Below are positions 43,900 through 46,587 of a DNA stretch of 46,587 nt, one piece after another. The notes under the pieces are model-generated. The model worked only from the letters and a program-made list of their open reading frames with translations, was not told the origin of the DNA and did no database searches. Position 1 is the stretch's first letter; each line of letters begins with the position of its first letter. The position numbers and the translations under genes are program-made. Source of the stretch: Myxococcota bacterium (lineage in GTDB: Bacteria > Myxococcota > JAJVIH01); NCBI GenBank assembly GCA_022072125.1, contig JAJVIH010000064.1:1-46587 (forward strand). The letters are read 5' to 3'.

Positions 43900-44450
43900 C
43901 CGCTTTTTCCATGAAGTTGGGGAGTCTGGTCAGTCTTGCCGCGCCCTGGGTGATTGCCTGTGCGCCGGCGGCCAGCCAGATGCGGCCTGCCGGGCAGACC
44001 GCTTCCGCTCCGGCTGCGCACGAGACCCATGGCGCGCACCACCATGACGAACACGCCGCGGCTTCGACTTCTCCCGTGGCGTCGCCAGCGCCCGCCGCCG
44101 GCCCTCCAGACGCTGCGCCGGCAAGCGGAATCCTGAGCGAGCAAGACGCCTACGAGCGGGCTCTCCCGGTGTTCCAGCGGTACTGCGCGAACTGTCACAC
44201 AACCGCCGGTGATCGTTCGCGGGCATCCACGCTGCGGCATTTCAACATGGACCGTTACCCGCTCACTGGACACCACGCCAACGAGATCGGCGCGACCGTC
44301 CGGAAAGTTCTGGGCGCATCGGGAAAGCGGGCGACGATGCCGCGCGATCGTCCAGGAGCCGTTCAAGGTGATGATCTCCGGCTCGTCTTGGAGTGGGCGG
44401 AAGCCTTCGACCGGGCGCATCCGCCCGGCCACGGCGGTCATCGGCGCTGA
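43896..44450 (+). CDS. Cytochrome c-type lipoprotein with His-rich linker
   Basis: A 184-residue exported protein. The N-terminus (LGSLVSLAAPWVIAC) has a possible lipobox VIAC. A linker with HETHGAHHHDEHAA is His-rich, and the mature domain has one haem c motif CANCH in VFQRYCANCHTTAGD. MPRDRPGAVQGDDL, at the place where many class I cytochromes have their Met ligand, has Met. It is translationally coupled to the multicopper oxidase gene and could pass electrons from it, or bind copper. The family is cytochrome c-like; the partner is inferred. Confidence 0.82.
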   Translation: MTAFSMKLGSLVSLAAPWVIACAPAASQMRPAGQTASAPAAHETHGAHHHDEHAAASTSPVASPAPAAGPPDAAPASGILSEQDAYERALPVFQRYCANCHTTAGDRSRASTLRHFNMDRYPLTGHHANEIGATVRKVLGASGKRATMPRDRPGAVQGDDLRLVLEWAEAFDRAHPPGHGGHRR

Positions 44451-44464
44451 TGGAGACAAAACCC

Positions 44465-44929
44465 ATGACGAAATCAAATAGCATGATTCTGGCGGCCGTG
44501 ATGATTCTCGCCGCCGCGTGCGAGGAGAGCGCCCAACCCGCCTCTTCCGCCGTCGCTCGCGCAAAGGATGAGCCGGCCATCAGTTCATCGCAGCCAGCGG
44601 CCCCACCGGCGATGGCGTCATCACAGCCGCGGACCGGGCCATTGACGCTGGTGAGTGATCGAAGCCTGGTCTGCATGGTCAACAACCGGTTCATGGGAAG
44701 ACCGCAGATTCCCGTCACCGTGGGCTCCAACACCTACTACGGATGTTGCGAGATGTGTAAGGGACGTCTGGCGAACGATCCGGCTTCACGAACGGCCATC
44801 GATCCAGTGAGCCGGCGCCCGGTTGACAAGGCGATGGCCGTCATCGGCCGCGCCGGGAACGGGACGGTCGTTTACTTCGAGAACGAGCGGAACTTCGATG
44901 AGTACGCGCGGCAGGCGCGCGCCAACTGA
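44465..44929 (+). CDS. Cys-rich lipoprotein with YHS/TRASH-like metal-binding region
   Basis: A 154-residue predicted lipoprotein starting at ATG 44465 with GGAG upstream. MTKSNSMILAAVMILAAACE has the lipobox LAAAC. A Pro/Ser/Ala linker is followed by CMVNNRFMGRPQIPV, then TYYGCCEMCKGRL, whose CCxxC cluster resembles TRASH/YHS metal-sensing domains found in copper-handling proteins. It follows the cytochrome gene by 14 bp and probably belongs to the same copper-resistance operon as a periplasmic chaperone. The exact metal and partner are not known. Confidence 0.8.
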   Translation: MTKSNSMILAAVMILAAACEESAQPASSAVARAKDEPAISSSQPAAPPAMASSQPRTGPLTLVSDRSLVCMVNNRFMGRPQIPVTVGSNTYYGCCEMCKGRLANDPASRTAIDPVSRRPVDKAMAVIGRAGNGTVVYFENERNFDEYARQARAN

Positions 44930-45268
44930 AAAGAGCGCGGCCCTGCCCGGCGAGGCCCCAATCCATCGCGGGGGTTCCGGAAGACGGTCATCACGCGATG
45001 AGTTTTATTGAGCGGCGGCCATGACAACGCTGCTGTTTGGGGATTCGCCAGGGAAAAGGTCCGGATGAATGGCGATGCGGACAGGGAAACGTCCGCATCC
45101 CCCCGCGACAACCGGAAAAATGACAGGCGGCGGAACCCGCGCCCGCGGGTCTGGGCTTTACCTGGCCTCCTTGACTTGGGGGATGTGCGAGAATAGCACC
45201 TGTTCTCCATGTCACGCGCTTTTGCGGAGCGCATGCTCATTTCCAAAAAACCAACGCAGGAGAATCCC
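44930..45268. other. Gap with a hairpin and weak promoter
   Basis: No gene seen. ATGCGGAC (45075-45082) pairs with GTCCGCAT (45091-45098), an 8-bp stem with an 8-base loop, without a T tract. TTGACT at 45171 could serve as a -35 for the NmrA-family gene, but the -10 is poor. Confidence 0.5.
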
Positions 45269-46135
45269 ATGGCGGCGAAACAGGTTTTGGTATCCGGAGC
45301 GACCGGCAAACAGGGTGGGGCGCTTGCGCGCCTGCTGATCCAGCGCGGACACAAGGTCCGGGCGCTGACCCGCAACAAGGATTCCGCCGCGGCGCGATCG
45401 CTCGCCAGCCTGGGCGCTGAACTGGTCACCGCGGATCTTCTCGACCGCGCCGCCCTCGACAAGGCGGTGAACGGCATGGATGCGGTTTTCGCCATGACCA
45501 CTCCCTTCGAGGCGGGCGTGGACGCCGAAACCCGTCAGGGAATCACCCTTGCGGACGCCGCCCAGGCCGCGGGCGCGCACCTCGTCTACACCTCGGTGGG
45601 CAACGCGGACCTGAATACCGGCATTCCCCATTTCGACAGCAAATGGGCTGTCGAACAGCATCTGAGGAAATCCGGCGCGCGCGCCACCGTGATCGCGCCC
45701 GTCTACTTCATGGAGAACGTCGGATTTGTGCGCCAGCAGTTGAGCCAGGGCGTCCTGCCATCGCCGTTGTCGCCGGATCGCAAGCTGGCCCAAATAGCAG
45801 TGGGCGATATCGCCGCCGCCGCCGCGGCCATCATCGAGGCGCCGGAGCGGCACACGGGCAAACGCTACGATCTGTCGGGATACGAGTTGAGCGGACGCGA
45901 GCAGGCGGAGATCATGTCGCGCGTGATTGGGCGTCCGTTCCAGTATTTCAAGCTGCCGATGGAGGTCATCCGCGGTTCCATGGGCGAGGACGGCGTGATC
46001 ATGTACCAGTGGTTTGAAAACACCGGCTACAAGATTGATTACGCCGCGCTCCGGCAGGCCTTCCCGGAGATTACCTGGACGACCTTCGAGTCCTGGGCGA
46101 AATCCTTCGACTGGGACGCCTTCTTCAAGGGGTGA
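45269..46135 (+). CDS. NmrA-family NAD(P)-binding protein
   Basis: A 288-residue atypical short-chain reductase; ATG 45269 follows AGGAG. The N-terminal VLVSGATGKQGGALARLL is the GxxGxxG dinucleotide site of the NmrA/isoflavone reductase-like group, and HLVYTSVGNAD, FDSKWAVEQHLRKSG and PVYFMENVGF follow the usual order. The Tyr-x3-Lys pair of classical SDRs is replaced by a Trp-containing segment (SKWAVE), as in redox-sensing NmrA proteins. It could be a quinone or aldehyde reductase or a regulator; the substrate is unknown. It stands alone and ends before a strong terminator at 46328. Confidence 0.9.
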   Translation: MAAKQVLVSGATGKQGGALARLLIQRGHKVRALTRNKDSAAARSLASLGAELVTADLLDRAALDKAVNGMDAVFAMTTPFEAGVDAETRQGITLADAAQAAGAHLVYTSVGNADLNTGIPHFDSKWAVEQHLRKSGARATVIAPVYFMENVGFVRQQLSQGVLPSPLSPDRKLAQIAVGDIAAAAAAIIEAPERHTGKRYDLSGYELSGREQAEIMSRVIGRPFQYFKLPMEVIRGSMGEDGVIMYQWFENTGYKIDYAALRQAFPEITWTTFESWAKSFDWDAFFKG

Positions 46136-46327
46136 ATGGGGGGACGGGAGCAGAGCCGCCAGACCCGGGTAGCTGGGCGTTGACCTTGGCGTGATGGCGC
46201 CACAAGCAGACACGTGATGAGCCGCAAGCCCCTGATGTCATTCCGGTTCGTCAAGCCGGGGCCGCCTGCAACCAGAAAGAGGGCAGGGCGGGCGTGGACT
46301 CCCGTCCGGCCTTCGCGCCTCCAGTTT

Positions 46328-46362
46328 ATCCCCGCGTGATTCCACGCGGGGATTTTGTTTTT
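46328..46362 (+). terminator. Rho-independent terminator after the NmrA-family gene
   Basis: An 11-bp perfect stem (46328-46338 with 46343-46353, 4-base loop) is followed by TTTTGTTTTT. This is the strongest terminator in the window and would also work poorly in the opposite direction. Confidence 0.85.
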
Positions 46363-46472
46363 CCGGGCGGCGCTGATGATCCATCGTGCCCTCGCGCTTT
46401 CCCGCTCACCAGCGCATTTCCTTGCTCGACGGCGCGCATCCCCGCGGATGAACGGTTTTGGCGGCCGGGGCG

Positions 46473-46502
46473 TGTCACCTTGAATGGTGACAAAAGGTGA
46501 CA
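46473..46502. promoter_or_regulatory. Three-heptamer element, possible operator
   Basis: TGTCACC (46473-46479) is the reverse complement of GGTGACA at 46486-46492, and a second GGTGACA follows at 46496-46502. This inverted plus direct arrangement suggests a DNA-binding site for a gene to the right of the window. Confidence 0.4.
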
Positions 46503-46587
46503 GGGCGCGGGTTTTGGTCGCTTGCAGGTCCGCGGAAAATCAGCGGAAAGCCGATTTTTGTCCGGATGCCCATGAAAATCACCATAA

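Larger units (their letters stand above)
46136..46587. other. Right-edge gap
   Basis: No gene is supported. It contains the terminator at 46328-46362 and the three-heptamer element at 46473-46502. An ATG at 46572 (MKITI) near the edge might begin a gene outside the window; five codons are too few to judge. Confidence 0.5.

Overview
The window is GC-rich bacterial DNA from a Gram-negative organism: it encodes a complete RND tripartite efflux pump with an outer-membrane factor, several lipoproteins with clear lipoboxes, and periplasmic copper proteins. The phylum cannot be fixed from the sequence; no rRNA or tRNA gene was recognised. The gene content is mostly accessory (defence, metal resistance, inorganic carbon uptake, sugar/peptide modification), with remnants, frameshifts and repeats between the blocks, as expected of a genomic island or a much-rearranged region.

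Layout. (1) 1-9039, plus strand: the 3' part of a defence operon. It holds PglZ (cut by the left edge), an unknown 257-aa protein, a zinc-ribbon adenine DNA methylase, a 1429-aa protein combining a RecB-like nuclease, a degenerate RNase H-like domain and an SF1 helicase, and then an HNH protein. PglZ plus methylase plus helicase recalls BREX (closest to type 3), but gene order and helicase type differ from the described types. (2) 9040-10202: non-coding or weakly coding, with a strong hairpin/terminator pair. (3) 10203-17913: a tightly overlapping operon dabA-dabB-(second NuoM-like subunit)-sulP for energised inorganic carbon uptake, ending in a large inverted repeat. (4) 17976-21429: DUF4256 gene, a frameshifted cupin, an intact cupin with its TetR neighbour, then gene debris (HTH and epimerase fragments). 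(5) 21430-25078: a three-gene overlapping operon encoding a glycosyltransferase-radical SAM fusion, a WG-repeat protein and a histidine phosphatase, a candidate uncharacterised modification system. (6) 25324-26670: three small genes (VOC, DUF1428, AHSA1-like). (7) 26778-28441: a TIR-like NADase gene bounded by two copies of a 78-bp piece of a P-type ATPase gene. (8) 28231-36986, minus strand: a metal resistance operon of small ORF-OMF-MFP-RND pump-P2-type ATPase, with a divergent His-rich lipoprotein at 37264. (9) 38175-39293: saccharopine dehydrogenase-like protein. (10) 39396-42156: an HTH gene and a reverse transcriptase with a C-terminal HEPN motif (AbiA-like), flanked by a 63-bp direct repeat. 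(11) 42394-44929: multicopper oxidase, cytochrome c-type and Cys-rich metal-binding lipoproteins, functionally matching the efflux pump (copper/silver). (12) 45269-46135: NmrA-family reductase, followed by a strong terminator and a possible operator at the right edge.

How the parts may work together: regions 8 and 11 look like one copper-type resistance island split by the RT cassette. Regions 1, 7 and 10 are three unrelated antiphage modules, making this a likely defence-island neighbourhood. Region 3 would supply bicarbonate to a carbon-fixing or CO2-requiring cell. All functional statements rest on reading motifs by eye; no database search was possible.
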